NCBI GenBank assembly: GCA_026418615.1
Contig: JAOAAY010000001.1
Span: 62,001-126,000, forward strand
DNA: 64,000 bases
Direction: 5' to 3'
Origin: Candidatus Sumerlaeaceae bacterium
Lineage (GTDB): Bacteria; Sumerlaeota; Sumerlaeia; Sumerlaeales; Sumerlaeaceae
Shown here: one piece after another, positions 1 to 11,400 of the stretch
Layout of the letters: each line of letters begins with the position of its first letter
Position numbering within the stretch: the first letter of the stretch is position 1
Notes under the pieces: model-generated
Seen by the model: only the letters and a program-made list of their open reading frames with translations
The model's database searches: none
What the model was told of the DNA's origin: nothing
Position numbers and translations under genes: made by a program

Positions 1-2
1 AA

Positions 3-734
3 TTGACGGCCGCGTACGCCGTCATTGCCAACGGGGGCATTGGAATCGAACCGTCGCCTGTCAAACGCCTGTACAGCGCCAAAAATCCCAACGAAACCCG
101 CATCGAGCGACCCGCCAAGCACCAAGTGCTTTCGCCTCAGGCCGCATTCATGGCTACGAAGATCATGCAGGATGTCGTGAACATGGGCACTGCGAAGACA
201 ACCGTGGGCAAATGGGTGGCTGAACAGACCGCCAAGGGGCGCAAGATTCCGCAGGTGGCCGGAAAAACTGGCACGACGAACGATTGCTATGTGGCGTGGT
301 TCGTTGGGTTCACGCCAGACCTCGCGCTGGGGATCTATGTCGGTTACGACCAGCATCGCACCATGGGACCGAAAATGGTGGGCGGGCGTACCGTAGGTCC
401 TATCTGGGTGCCTATGATGGATCGGATTCTGCAGACCCGCGACGATTGGCGGCTAAAATTTGAGGCTCCCAATGGATTGGCCTATTGCGATATGTGCTCG
501 AAGAGCGGCAAACTGGCCACGAGCGCTTGCTACGCGAGCGGCAACAGTGTGTTCAAAAATGTGGCGTTCAAAGCCGGCAGCGAGCCCAAATCCTCGTGCA
601 CCTACCATAGCAGTTACGCCGGCTATGAGGGTTCCTCCGAGGAGGATGTGGAAGGCGGCTACTTTACAGGTCGGGGTGCCTCGGTGGGACAACCCGGGGA
701 TCCTCTGCCGCAAGGCTACCAGTATTACTGGTGA
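3..734 (+). CDS. Penicillin-binding protein (class A, transpeptidase C-terminal part); truncated by window start
   Basis: KTGTTNDCYVAWFVGFTPDLALGIYVGYD: transpeptidase KTG motif and PBP1A-like C-terminus; ORF runs to the window edge. Confidence 0.85.
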   Translation: MTAAYAVIANGGIGIEPSPVKRLYSAKNPNETRIERPAKHQVLSPQAAFMATKIMQDVVNMGTAKTTVGKWVAEQTAKGRKIPQVAGKTGTTNDCYVAWFVGFTPDLALGIYVGYDQHRTMGPKMVGGRTVGPIWVPMMDRILQTRDDWRLKFEAPNGLAYCDMCSKSGKLATSACYASGNSVFKNVAFKAGSEPKSSCTYHSSYAGYEGSSEEDVEGGYFTGRGASVGQPGDPLPQGYQYYW

Positions 735-1345
735 CGCCCCAGCGCTGCCTCGGCGAGAACCTCGTATTCGGCCCCTGTCGGCTTTAGGCGGCTTCGATAC
801 AGTGTAACGGAAGTCACTTCGAAAGGTTCCGTGCGCGCTAAACGGTGCGAGTGGACCAAGTCGCGCAGAGCAGCAAGCCCCGAACGATCTTTGATTCGAG
901 CAAGCGTCACATGGGGCGTGAAATCCCGCTGCTCCACCGCAAAACCGAGTCGCCGCATGGCAGGAGCCACATCCCGGTACAGGTTCTGAAGCGCTTCGAC
1001 ATCCTTGATGACACTCATGCTAATGGCCCGCGGACTACGCGGTGACGGAAAAATGCCGACTCCGGAAATGGCAATCTTGAAAGGCGCATGCCGCGCCGCG
1101 GCCTGTCTCAACGCATCAGATACGTCTGGGACATGGGCTGGGGGGGTGTCGCCTAAAAAGACCAATGTAATGTGCACACCTGCCGGCTGAACCCACGCGA
1201 GACGCGCGCCGGTGAAGACGGAACCGGTGCGCAAACGGCCCATGGTTTCTGCGATGGCAATCCGGACGCTCTCAGGCGGCACCACAGCCGTGAACAGGCG
1301 CCAGCGTTCGACAACTGCGCCGCTTGGCGAGGCGTCATCGCTCAA
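725..1345 (-). CDS. thpR: RNA 2',3'-cyclic phosphodiesterase (2H/LigT family)
   Basis: Two HxTx motifs (HITLVFLGD, HVTLARI) in a ~206 aa protein. Confidence 0.85.
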   Translation of the reverse strand: MSDDASPSGAVVERWRLFTAVVPPESVRIAIAETMGRLRTGSVFTGARLAWVQPAGVHITLVFLGDTPPAHVPDVSDALRQAAARHAPFKIAISGVGIFPSPRSPRAISMSVIKDVEALQNLYRDVAPAMRRLGFAVEQRDFTPHVTLARIKDRSGLAALRDLVHSHRLARTEPFEVTSVTLYRSRLKPTGAEYEVLAEAALGRHQ

Positions 1346-1839
1346 GAAGTCCGCCCTTTGTCCGCGTCATTGTCCGGCCGTGGCGGCGTAAGCGGTTGTC
1401 CCAACCGCTGTTGCTCAGCCGGCCGGGATGTGCGCACAGGAAACAGCCGACTAACGCTGGTGATGTTCATGATCCGGAGGAGCGCGCGCGACGGATTCTG
1501 AATTTCTACGCGGCGATTGGCTGAGGCTAATATTTTCCTGATTTCTACAAGAACACCGAGGCCCGTCGTATCTACGATCTCCGCTTTTTCAAGGTCGAGA
1601 ACAACCACAGGCGTCTTGCTGCGGTTGGCATGTTGCAAGAGCACTTCATGCGCCGGACCGCTATTGCCCGCAGTAATCGAGTTTTGGGCATAAATGACAG
1701 TCTCCTGACCGGTCACTTGAGAGTAGGCCCGGAAGTCCGAGAGCGCCGAAGGACTGACATCATTGTCCGTCGCGAACCGGTTGCGCTCAGCGCGACTGGA
1801 CTTGAGACGATCAGCACACATTCTGATTGGAAACCCCAA
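1342..1839 (-). CDS. STAS-domain protein (anti-sigma factor antagonist-like); exact start uncertain
   Basis: VVVLDLEKAEIVDTTGLGVLVEIRKIL resembles the STAS D-S/T-xGL core; ATGA overlap with downstream thpR. Confidence 0.7.
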   Translation of the reverse strand: MGFPIRMCADRLKSSRAERNRFATDNDVSPSALSDFRAYSQVTGQETVIYAQNSITAGNSGPAHEVLLQHANRSKTPVVVLDLEKAEIVDTTGLGVLVEIRKILASANRRVEIQNPSRALLRIMNITSVSRLFPVRTSRPAEQQRLGQPLTPPRPDNDADKGRTS

Positions 1840-1907
1840 CGGTTTTTGACCCCATAAAGCGGCCAGTTTCCCAAGTTGTCAACGGGAAAGATTTCGCATA
1901 ACAACGG

Positions 1908-1994
1908 TGGTGCCGGGACGGGGACTTGAACCCCGACGAGTGTTACCTCGCCAGCCCCTCAAGCTGGTGCGTCTGCCAATTCCGCCACCCCGGC
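1908..1994 (-). tRNA. tRNA-Leu (anticodon GAG), CCA encoded
   Basis: Reverse complement GCCGGGGTGGCGGAATTGGCAGACGCACCAGCTTGAGGGGCTGG...GGTTCAAGTCCCCGTCCCGGCACCA; 7-bp acceptor, long variable arm, anticodon loop TTGAGGG. Confidence 0.95.
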
Positions 1995-2039
1995 ACTCGG
2001 AGCATTGCTTGCGTGAGGCATTACCCGACGATGCCCCGA

Positions 2040-2771
2040 TTATTTTTTCCGCATGTCTGCGCCCGCGGATCCCGGATAGGGAGTCGGCTCGAGGGGCGCA
2101 TATCGGCCAGGCCCAAACACAGCCTTTTCAGGTTTCTCTGGCAGTGTGGCACCCTCTGCAGGCAGCAAGGGCACCTGAACCTCTTGCCATGCGAACGATA
2201 CGGGCTTTGTGAAGAAGGCACCAAGAACCTTGTCACGCCGCGCAAACGGCGGGGGCTCAACCAAAACCGAAAGCGTGAGCGGCCCTGAGGTCTCCGCCAA
2301 GTTCACATTGGCACCATAATGGTTGAATACAGGATCCCATACGAACGACAGCGTCACCGTCGAGCCAATTGACTTGCCGTCGGCCGAGGTCAGGCAGGCC
2401 CGCACCTTGCATTCGGGCACAACGCGCTGGTCTGCCGATCCAAGAACGGTGATGCCCAGATAATGCGTTTCCCCGCCCTGTGGCAGGCGCCAAGAGATGT
2501 TGCCAGACCGCATAGTGTAGACCCCGGCCGCCGGCTCGAGAAAGTAGCCGAGGCTGACATCGGTATCTGGCACCGCTGTCAGCCCCAGTACATGCTTTCG
2601 AATGGCAGCGGCCTCGTCCACGCGGCCAAGCCGGCCAGCGTGAACACCAGCCGAGGCCGTGGAGGCCCCGTCCGTGGTCGCCGGCTTGGCAGCGTCCGCC
2701 AAGGGCAGCCACCCCCAAGTCACCGTCATCCAGCAAATCAAAAGGCTGGGCAATCGCGGGCACATGCGCAT
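2040..2771 (-). CDS. Secreted Tp34/P19-like (periplasmic Fe2+-transport protein family) domain protein
   Basis: Signal-peptide-like N-terminus (MRMCPRLPSLLICWMTVTWGWLPLADA); HYLGITVLG...WDPVFNHYGANVNL...LVEPPPFARRDK resembles the Tp34/P19 family. Start placed at internal M62 of the track ORF. Confidence 0.5.
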   Translation of the reverse strand: MRMCPRLPSLLICWMTVTWGWLPLADAAKPATTDGASTASAGVHAGRLGRVDEAAAIRKHVLGLTAVPDTDVSLGYFLEPAAGVYTMRSGNISWRLPQGGETHYLGITVLGSADQRVVPECKVRACLTSADGKSIGSTVTLSFVWDPVFNHYGANVNLAETSGPLTLSVLVEPPPFARRDKVLGAFFTKPVSFAWQEVQVPLLPAEGATLPEKPEKAVFGPGRYAPLEPTPYPGSAGADMRKK

Positions 2772-2790
2772 CACAGAACGGGCTTCCGCA

Positions 2791-4170
<1,380 letters not shown>

Positions 4171-4336
4171 TCAAGGCAAAACCCCTGCCCCACGCCGAAC
4201 GCATCGCGAGCAATCAGCGAAACTGATTCGCCCAAAATCAGCAACAAAAGCGCAGGAATTGTCAGAAAATGATAGACTCCGACACCGGCTAACATCAAGG
4301 CAATGGGTCACGAATTCTTGATTCCGGGAGTGTGTC

Positions 4337-4990
4337 ATGGAGGCGCAGTTGCAAGAACTGGCTCAGGCCATCATTGATGGCCAGCGCAAGACGGCCGTTG
4401 AACTTACCAACAAACTGCTCGAGGCGGGGGCAACTCCCAAAACGATTTTGGAAAAGGGATTGATCGCCGGCATGAATGTGGTGGGGGTGCGCTTCAAGGG
4501 CGGCGAGTACTTCGTCCCCGAGGTCTTGGTCTCCGCGCGCTCCATGAAGGCATGCATGGAGATCCTCAAACCGTTGCTGGCGCAGGGGAATGTCGAATCG
4601 CGCGGGACCGTCGTGTTGGGCACAGTCAGCGGAGACCTTCATGATATCGGAAAAAACCTTGTCAGCATGATGGCCGAGGGTGCGGGGTTGCGGGTTATTG
4701 ACCTTGGCGTGGATGTCACGGCTGATAAATTCGTGCAGGCAGCGAAGGAGCACGATGCGGATGTGATCGCCATGTCCGCCCTCCTGACAACGACCATGAT
4801 CTACATCCCCAAAGTCATTGATGCCTTGGCTGAGGAGAGCCTCCGGGACAAAGTGAAAATCATTGTCGGAGGCGCACCGGTGACTCAGGAGTGGGCAACC
4901 AGCATCGGCGCCGACGGATACGCCCCCGATGCCGCCTCCGCCGTGGATGTTCTACTCGACCTTGTCCAGCAGCGACGCGCAAGCCGCTGA
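4337..4990 (+). CDS. Cobalamin-binding (corrinoid) protein of methyltransferase system (MtaC/MtbC-like)
   Basis: GTVSGDLHDIGKNLVSMM (DxHxxG corrinoid-binding motif), B12-binding Rossmann fold IIVGGAPVTQEWATSIGADGYAPDA. Confidence 0.9.
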   Translation: MEAQLQELAQAIIDGQRKTAVELTNKLLEAGATPKTILEKGLIAGMNVVGVRFKGGEYFVPEVLVSARSMKACMEILKPLLAQGNVESRGTVVLGTVSGDLHDIGKNLVSMMAEGAGLRVIDLGVDVTADKFVQAAKEHDADVIAMSALLTTTMIYIPKVIDALAEESLRDKVKIIVGGAPVTQEWATSIGADGYAPDAASAVDVLLDLVQQRRASR

Positions 4991-5056
4991 CAACGCAACG
5001 CACGGAATCACCAAAGCACAAATCTTTTCCTTACGCTACCTCCGCAGGAGACGCGC

Positions 5057-6133
5057 ATGCCCTCCCAAGTCCGTATGCTGCTGCACGAACTCGCCGCGCG
5101 GGGTCACCGCGTCCCCATCGGGACCGATTTGATCCTCCGAGAAAAACCCGATTCAGAAGAGATCCTATACCATGCCGACCGGCTTGGAGCCGTGATCATC
5201 GAGGCGGCCGGCAAATACAAGACCCCGCTGGGCCTGCCGCTCATGGACCTTACGGTCGAGAAACAGGCGATGCTTACGGCTCTGGGAATCCCGCCGTCTG
5301 AGGCGCAAACATTTCACTTTAGCGTGGACTCGCTTCCCGAACCAGGCGCACTTGCCGAATTTCTTGCCGGTTTCCGTCCGGAGACCGATCAGCGCATGAC
5401 CGCTCAGGCTCACGCGATTCGGTATGTCGCTGCCAACTCGGACTTGCTGCCAGTCGGCATGGCGATTGGGCCATTTTCGCTGATGACCAAACTGCTGGCA
5501 GAGCCCATCACTCCGGTTTACACGGCCGGAACCGGCGCGACAGCGGCGGAGGACGAAGAGGTGGCCCTGCTGGAGGCCGTTCTCGACCTCTCGCTGGGCA
5601 TCCTGCTCAAATATGTGGCTTTTCAAATCGAGCATGGAGCACGCGCCATGATCATCTGCGAGCCTGCCGCCAACCGCGTGTTCCTGTCGCCCAAACAAAT
5701 GGAAAAAGGCAGCGATATTTTTGACCGGTATGTCTTGCGACCCAACCGGCAACTGCGGTCCTTGATGGCAGCCCGCGGCGTCGAACTCATTCTTCACGAT
5801 TGCGGCGAGTTGACTGACGAGATGTTGCGGCAACTGGTCACGCTCGAGCCCGCGATGCTGAGTCTCGGCAGTTCCCGGCTACTGTGGGAGGATGCCGCCA
5901 TCGTGCCGCGCGAAATCGTGCTTTTCGGAAACTTGCCTACGAAAAAATTTTACTCCGACGATTTGGTGACCGTGGCCGATGTCGAGCGGATGGTCTGCGA
6001 ATTGGAATCGAGGATGCGCTCGGTCGGCCACCCCTTCATTCTCGGAAGCGAATGCGATGTGCTGAGCGTGGCCGGTGCCGAGGCGATCATTCGGGCGAAG
6101 GTTGACACGATGCTTACCTGCCGCTGCCATTGA
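5057..6133 (+). CDS. Uroporphyrinogen decarboxylase-family methyltransferase (MtaA/MtbA-like)
   Basis: UroD-type fold sequence; candidate zinc ligands HDCGEL and C-terminal ECDVLSVAGAEAIIRAKV; lies directly after the corrinoid protein. Confidence 0.8.
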   Translation: MPSQVRMLLHELAARGHRVPIGTDLILREKPDSEEILYHADRLGAVIIEAAGKYKTPLGLPLMDLTVEKQAMLTALGIPPSEAQTFHFSVDSLPEPGALAEFLAGFRPETDQRMTAQAHAIRYVAANSDLLPVGMAIGPFSLMTKLLAEPITPVYTAGTGATAAEDEEVALLEAVLDLSLGILLKYVAFQIEHGARAMIICEPAANRVFLSPKQMEKGSDIFDRYVLRPNRQLRSLMAARGVELILHDCGELTDEMLRQLVTLEPAMLSLGSSRLLWEDAAIVPREIVLFGNLPTKKFYSDDLVTVADVERMVCELESRMRSVGHPFILGSECDVLSVAGAEAIIRAKVDTMLTCRCH

Positions 6134-6150
6134 CGGCAGAGGTGAACGAA

Positions 6151-6666
6151 ATGGAATTCTTCGAAACACTGTACCAGCGGCGGTCGGTGCGCAAATACAC
6201 GGCACAGCCAGTGGATCCCTCGCTGGTGAAACAAATCCTTGAGGCGGCCAACCGGGCACCATCCGCCGGCAATCTGCAAGCCTACGAAGTGGTAGTCGTC
6301 ACGGATGCCGGGCGCCGGCAGCAACTCGCCGAGACATCGTTCAGGCAGATGTTTGTCGCCGAGGCACCAGTAGTGCTCGTGTTTTTTGCCAATCCGGCCA
6401 GGTGTCGCGAGCGGTACGGCGATCTGGCCGACCGGCTGCTGGCCTTGCAGGACGCAACCATCGCATGTGCCTATGCCGAGTTGGCAGCAGCCGCGCTTGG
6501 ACTCGGTGCCTGTTGGATCGGCGGCTTCGGCGAGGCCGTCGTTCGAGAGGTGTGCGAGGCTCCCGAATCGTGGATTCCCATTGCACTGCTGCCGATCGGT
6601 CACCGGGCGGAGCAGCCGGAGTTACAGCCTCGTCGCACGCTCGAGGACCTATGCAAATACCTCTGA
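6151..6666 (+). CDS. Nitroreductase family protein
   Basis: RRSVRKYTAQPVDPSLVKQILEAANRAPSAGNLQAYEVVVV; GLGACWIGGF. Confidence 0.9.
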   Translation: MEFFETLYQRRSVRKYTAQPVDPSLVKQILEAANRAPSAGNLQAYEVVVVTDAGRRQQLAETSFRQMFVAEAPVVLVFFANPARCRERYGDLADRLLALQDATIACAYAELAAAALGLGACWIGGFGEAVVREVCEAPESWIPIALLPIGHRAEQPELQPRRTLEDLCKYL

Positions 6667-6814
6667 CTGACCGTTGGCGGCCGGCTGCAATTTCCAGTTG
6701 CCCGACTCCAACCGCAGGCCATGCTCGCCATGGCATTCATACCGCCACTACTGGCGATCCAAAGGATTTTGTGTAGCATTGACCATCTCAGGTAAACACA
6801 GTGGTCAGGTTCTC

Positions 6815-8443
6815 ATGGAGAGTCGCCTAGCCGCATGGTGGCATCCCGGCGACACGGAATCCGTTACGGATGCGCATGGGTTCAAGCGCCTGCTCCACAA
6901 CCTGAGCGAGCCGGTTATCGTCGTGGAGACGCCGCAGGGACACGCCGCCGTCACGGGTGGCCGGCTGGAGATGGGGTCGGGAGGAACGCTCTCGGATGGT
7001 GCTCTCCCAGTCGTGGCGTATGCTCCCCCACTGACTCCTCCCCAACTTGGAGATCCGGCCTTCCGCCAGGCCCACGGGGTTCGCTGCGCTTATGTCGCGG
7101 GCGAAATGGCCAACGGTATTGCCTCGACAGCCATGGTTGAGGCCATGGCACGCGCCGGCATGCTGGGTTTCTTCGGCAGTGCCGGTTTGTCCATTTCGGA
7201 GATTGAGGCGGCGGTGGCCCGCATTCAATCGGCAGTTGGCGGCCTTCCCCACGGTTTCAACCTCATCCACAGCCCCTACGAGCCAGCGCTCGAGGAGGCA
7301 ACGGTTGATCTCTATCTGGCTCGCGGAGTGCGTCTCATTGGTGCAGCGGCCTTCCTCGATCTGACGCCCGCCCTTGTCCGATACCGCGTAAAAGGTTTGC
7401 GCAGATTACCGGACGGAACGGTGGAGATCCGCAACCGCGTGGCAGCCAAGATTTCGCGAGCGGAGGTCGCGCGTAAATTCATGGCTCCTCCCCCGCCGGA
7501 CATACTGACTCATCTGGTCGAGGGAGGACACATCAGCCGCGACGAGGCGGAATTGGCATCCCGTATCCCGATGGCGGATGACATCACAGCAGAGGCCGAC
7601 TCCGGCGGCCATACGGATAACCGCCCCGCGATCACCCTGCTTCCGGGCATGATGGCTCTGCGTGACGAACTGCAACTGGTTCACCGATTCGCCACGCCCG
7701 TGCGCGTCGGCCTTGCGGGCGGAATTGCCACACCGGAGTCCGTGGCCGCGGCATTCGCGATGGGCGCAGCCTATGTTTTGACCGGTTCCATCAATCAGGC
7801 CTCCGTCGAGGCCGGCACATCACAGTTGGTCAAGGACATGCTGGCCAAGGCCGGGCAGGCCGATGTGGTCATGGCTCCCGCGGCAGACATGTTCGAGATG
7901 GGCGTCAAAGTCCAAGTGCTCAAGTGGGGCACCATGTTTCCAGTCCGGGCTAAAAAACTTTATGATCTTTATCTCCAACACAGCGGGCTGGAAGACCTCG
8001 CCCCTTCAGTGCGACAAATGCTCGAGCGCGATTACTTTCGCTCAACACTGGAACAGGCTTGGGCCGAAACAGAGCAGTTTTTTGAGCAGCGCGACCCAAC
8101 CCAAATCGCCCGCGCTCGACGCGACCCCAAACATAAAATGGCGCTCTTGTTCCGGAAATACCTTGGTCAGTCATCGTCGTGGGCCATCATGGGCGACCCC
8201 ACGCGCCGCCAGGACTTTCAGGTCTGGTGCGGCCCGGCGATGGGAGCGTTTAATGACTGGGCCCGCGGCTCGTTTCTCGAGCAGCCTAAGAATCGCACGG
8301 TGACAGCCATGGCCGTGAATCTGATGGCGGGTGCATGTGTCATTCAACGGGCAGCATGGCTCCGCTTGCAGGGCGCGAGGCTTCCGGTGGGCGTTGATCG
8401 CTTCCGCCCGGTACCTCCGGACGACTTGGCCCGGTACATCTGA
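6815..8443 (+). CDS. pfaD: PfaD-like enoyl reductase (PUFA/secondary-lipid synthase ER, 2-nitropropane dioxygenase-like)
   Basis: PfaD hallmark stretches: SPYEPALEEATVDLYLARGVRLIGAAAFLDLTPALVRYRVKGL; GLAGGIATPESVAAAFAMGAAYVLTGSINQASVEAGTS; MFEMGVKVQVLKWGTMFPVRAKKLYDLY. Start at internal ATG 6815 preferred over 6674. Confidence 0.92.
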   Translation: MESRLAAWWHPGDTESVTDAHGFKRLLHNLSEPVIVVETPQGHAAVTGGRLEMGSGGTLSDGALPVVAYAPPLTPPQLGDPAFRQAHGVRCAYVAGEMANGIASTAMVEAMARAGMLGFFGSAGLSISEIEAAVARIQSAVGGLPHGFNLIHSPYEPALEEATVDLYLARGVRLIGAAAFLDLTPALVRYRVKGLRRLPDGTVEIRNRVAAKISRAEVARKFMAPPPPDILTHLVEGGHISRDEAELASRIPMADDITAEADSGGHTDNRPAITLLPGMMALRDELQLVHRFATPVRVGLAGGIATPESVAAAFAMGAAYVLTGSINQASVEAGTSQLVKDMLAKAGQADVVMAPAADMFEMGVKVQVLKWGTMFPVRAKKLYDLYLQHSGLEDLAPSVRQMLERDYFRSTLEQAWAETEQFFEQRDPTQIARARRDPKHKMALLFRKYLGQSSSWAIMGDPTRRQDFQVWCGPAMGAFNDWARGSFLEQPKNRTVTAMAVNLMAGACVIQRAAWLRLQGARLPVGVDRFRPVPPDDLARYI

Positions 8444-8456
8444 CAGGCGTTGGCAG

Positions 8457-11400
8457 GTGAAGGTGTCCGGCACATCCACAAAGCCAATAGAACTAACAGC
8501 CACACCCTTGGCGGTGATTGGCGCCGGCGCCCTGTTCCCAGATGCCGACGGCCTGCAAGAGTACTGGCGTCTCATCCGGCAATCCAAAGATGCAATCCGT
8601 GAGGTTCCCCCCGGCTATTGGTCGGCCGACGACTATCTAAAGCCGGAACGGGCCTCGTGCGGCCCCGGTTTGGACTATGTTGCCGCCGCGCGCGGCGGGT
8701 TCATTCCGGCCGTGGATTTCGATCCGACCGAGTTCGGTATCCCCCCGACCATCCTTGAGGCGACAGACACGGCCCAGTTGCTCTCCCTCGTAGTCGCCCG
8801 ACAGGCTTTGGAGCACGCCGGATATGGTGAAAAGCGGGAATTCGACCGCACACGATGCAGTGTCATTTTGGGTGTCACGGGGACGCTGCAACTGGTTGTC
8901 CCATTAGGAGCGCGCCTTGGTCATCCTCTGTGGCGACAGGCGCTGATCGAGTCAGGAATCGCGCCCGAAGTCGCCCAAGAGGTCATCGAGCGTCTGGCCG
9001 AAGAGTATGTCTCGTGGCAGGAAAATTCCTTCCCCGGCCTGCTTGGCAATGTCGTGGCTGGACGAATTGCCAATCGTCTCAACCTCAGAGGTACGAATTG
9101 TGTCGTAGATGCCGCCTGTGCCAGTTCCCTCAGCGCCATCCATTTAGCCGCTCTCGAACTGACAGCCGGGCGCGCCGACATGGTGCTGACCGGCGGAGTG
9201 GATGCGTTCAACGACATCTTCATGTTCATGTGTTTCTCGAAGACTCAGGCGCTATCTTCAACTGGGGATGTGCGTCCCTTTGATGCTCAAGCCGACGGGA
9301 CCATTCTCGGCGAAGGGGTCGGCATGGTTGTCCTCAAGCGCCTCGACGACGCCCGTCGCGATGGTGATCGCGTGCTGGCCGTGCTCAAAGGTTTGGGGTC
9401 CTCCAGCGACGGACGCTCTCAGAGCATTTACGCCCCACGCGCCGAGGGACAGGCTCAGGCGCTACGCATCGCGTACCAAATCAGTGGGATCAGCCCCGCT
9501 ACTGTCGAACTTGTCGAGGCTCACGGAACGGGAACGCGGGTCGGTGATGCGACAGAGTTCGAGGCCTTGCGGACCGTGTATGCCGAGAGTGGACGGAGCG
9601 GTGGGCCGTGGTGTGCACTCGGAAGCATCAAATCGCAAATAGGCCACACCAAGGCGGCCGCGGGTGCTGCCAGCCTCGTCAAGACGGTCCTCGCCTTGTA
9701 CCACAAAGTCTTGCCGGCAACCATCAAGGTCGCGAAGCCCAATCCCCAACTGCAATTGGCGAGCAGTCCCCTTTATCTGAACACGGAGACTCGTCCGTGG
9801 TTGGCCCCTGACGGGTATCCGCGTCGGGCTGCGGTGAGTTCATTCGGGTTTGGCGGCAGCAATTTTCACGCGGTTTTGGAAGAGAGCGACACCCCAACGC
9901 GAGAACCCGCTTGGGATGGTTCCGTGCAAATCTTGGCCTGGTCCGCTGACACGCCTGAATCGTTGCTTTCCGCAATTCGCGCGCAAGCCGAGAAACTGAT
10001 TCAAGAAAAGAACCAGAAGTTATTTGCTTTCAACGCTTTCCAAACACGGAACGCGTTCGATTCGCGTCGTCCTTACAGGGCTTTGATGGTCGTCGAGGGC
10101 CCCAACGATATCGAAGTCACCATCGGGGACTTGTGTCGCCACATCGAGGCGCAACCCAAGGCCCAACTGATGAGTCGCCGAGCCTTCTATGGCTTCGGCG
10201 AGGCCCTCGGCGATTTATGTCTGCTGTTCCCCGGTCAGGGCAGTCAGTATGTCATGATGGGCCGGGATTTGGTCTGCATATTCCCCGAGGTCCGCGAAGC
10301 GCTGGAACTAACAGGTGAAGCGGGTCGCGCAGTCTATCCCCTGCCGACTTTCGACCCTGCTGAACGCGAGCGGCAGGCGGCTACCCTCGCACGCACAGAA
10401 ATCACGCAGCCGGCCCTGGCAGGCTTAGAATTGGGCATGCTGCGTCTCCTTGATCGCTTCGGCGTGCGGTTTGATGCGACGGCGGGACACAGTTTTGGCG
10501 AGTTCGTGGCCCTGCGGGCAGGATCTGCGATTGATGACGCAACCTTGGTCCGCTTGGCGCGCGAACGCGGCCGACTCATGGCGGGTACTGGTGAAGATCG
10601 CGGCACCATGCTGGCCGTGCAAGCGTCCTTAGCCGAACTCCAAACTGTGGCGAACGAAATTGGCCAGGGCCTCGTGCTCGCCAACTATAATAGCCCCACG
10701 CAAGGCGTGCTCAGCGGCCCCCGCCCCACCATTGCGATTGCCAAGTTACGCTGTGAGGAGCGCGGTTGGACGGTTCGAGCGCTCCCCGTCTCGGGCGCCT
10801 TCCACAGCAGCCTGATGTCCGATGCGAGCACCGCATTTGCAAATGTTTTGGATGAATCTGAGATTCGCGCGCCGGTCGCGCGCGTTTACTCGAATGTGAC
10901 TGGCGAGGCTTACCCGGCTGAGGTGCCAGCAATCCGTTCGTTGCTTGCACGCCAGTTGCTGAGCCCGGTGCGTTTTGTGGACCTGATCGAACGAACCTAC
11001 GCCGACGGAGTCCGGACTTATCTCGAGGTCGGCCCCCGGACCGTGCTGTCCTCCCTAACGCGCGCCATTTTGGACGGCCAGCCCTGCCAAATTCTCTCGA
11101 TGGACGCCTCGGGCGGCAAGGGCTGTGGGATCGCCGATTTGGCCCGCACGCTGGCCGGGTTGGCTGCGCTCGGCCACCGCGTGGATTTGACCGCTTGGGA
11201 AGTGCCAGTAGCCGAGCCCCGAAAACCGAAAATGGTTGTCAGGCTGACTGGTGCCCCCTATCGCGCCCCACGCCTTCCTAAGCCGGTTGACAAGCCGGTC
11301 GTCAGGACGCCGATGCATGAGACGGTTGCAGCAGCACTGCCGCAAATTCCATGCGTCCCTGCGGATGGATCATCCGGCTCAAGAGTTATGGAAAGCACGC

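Noticed and set aside
8331-8456. N-terminal 42 residues of the 2243-aa track ORF
   Set aside because: They overlap the end of pfaD and lack KS-family character; a GTG start near 8457-8463 is more plausible.
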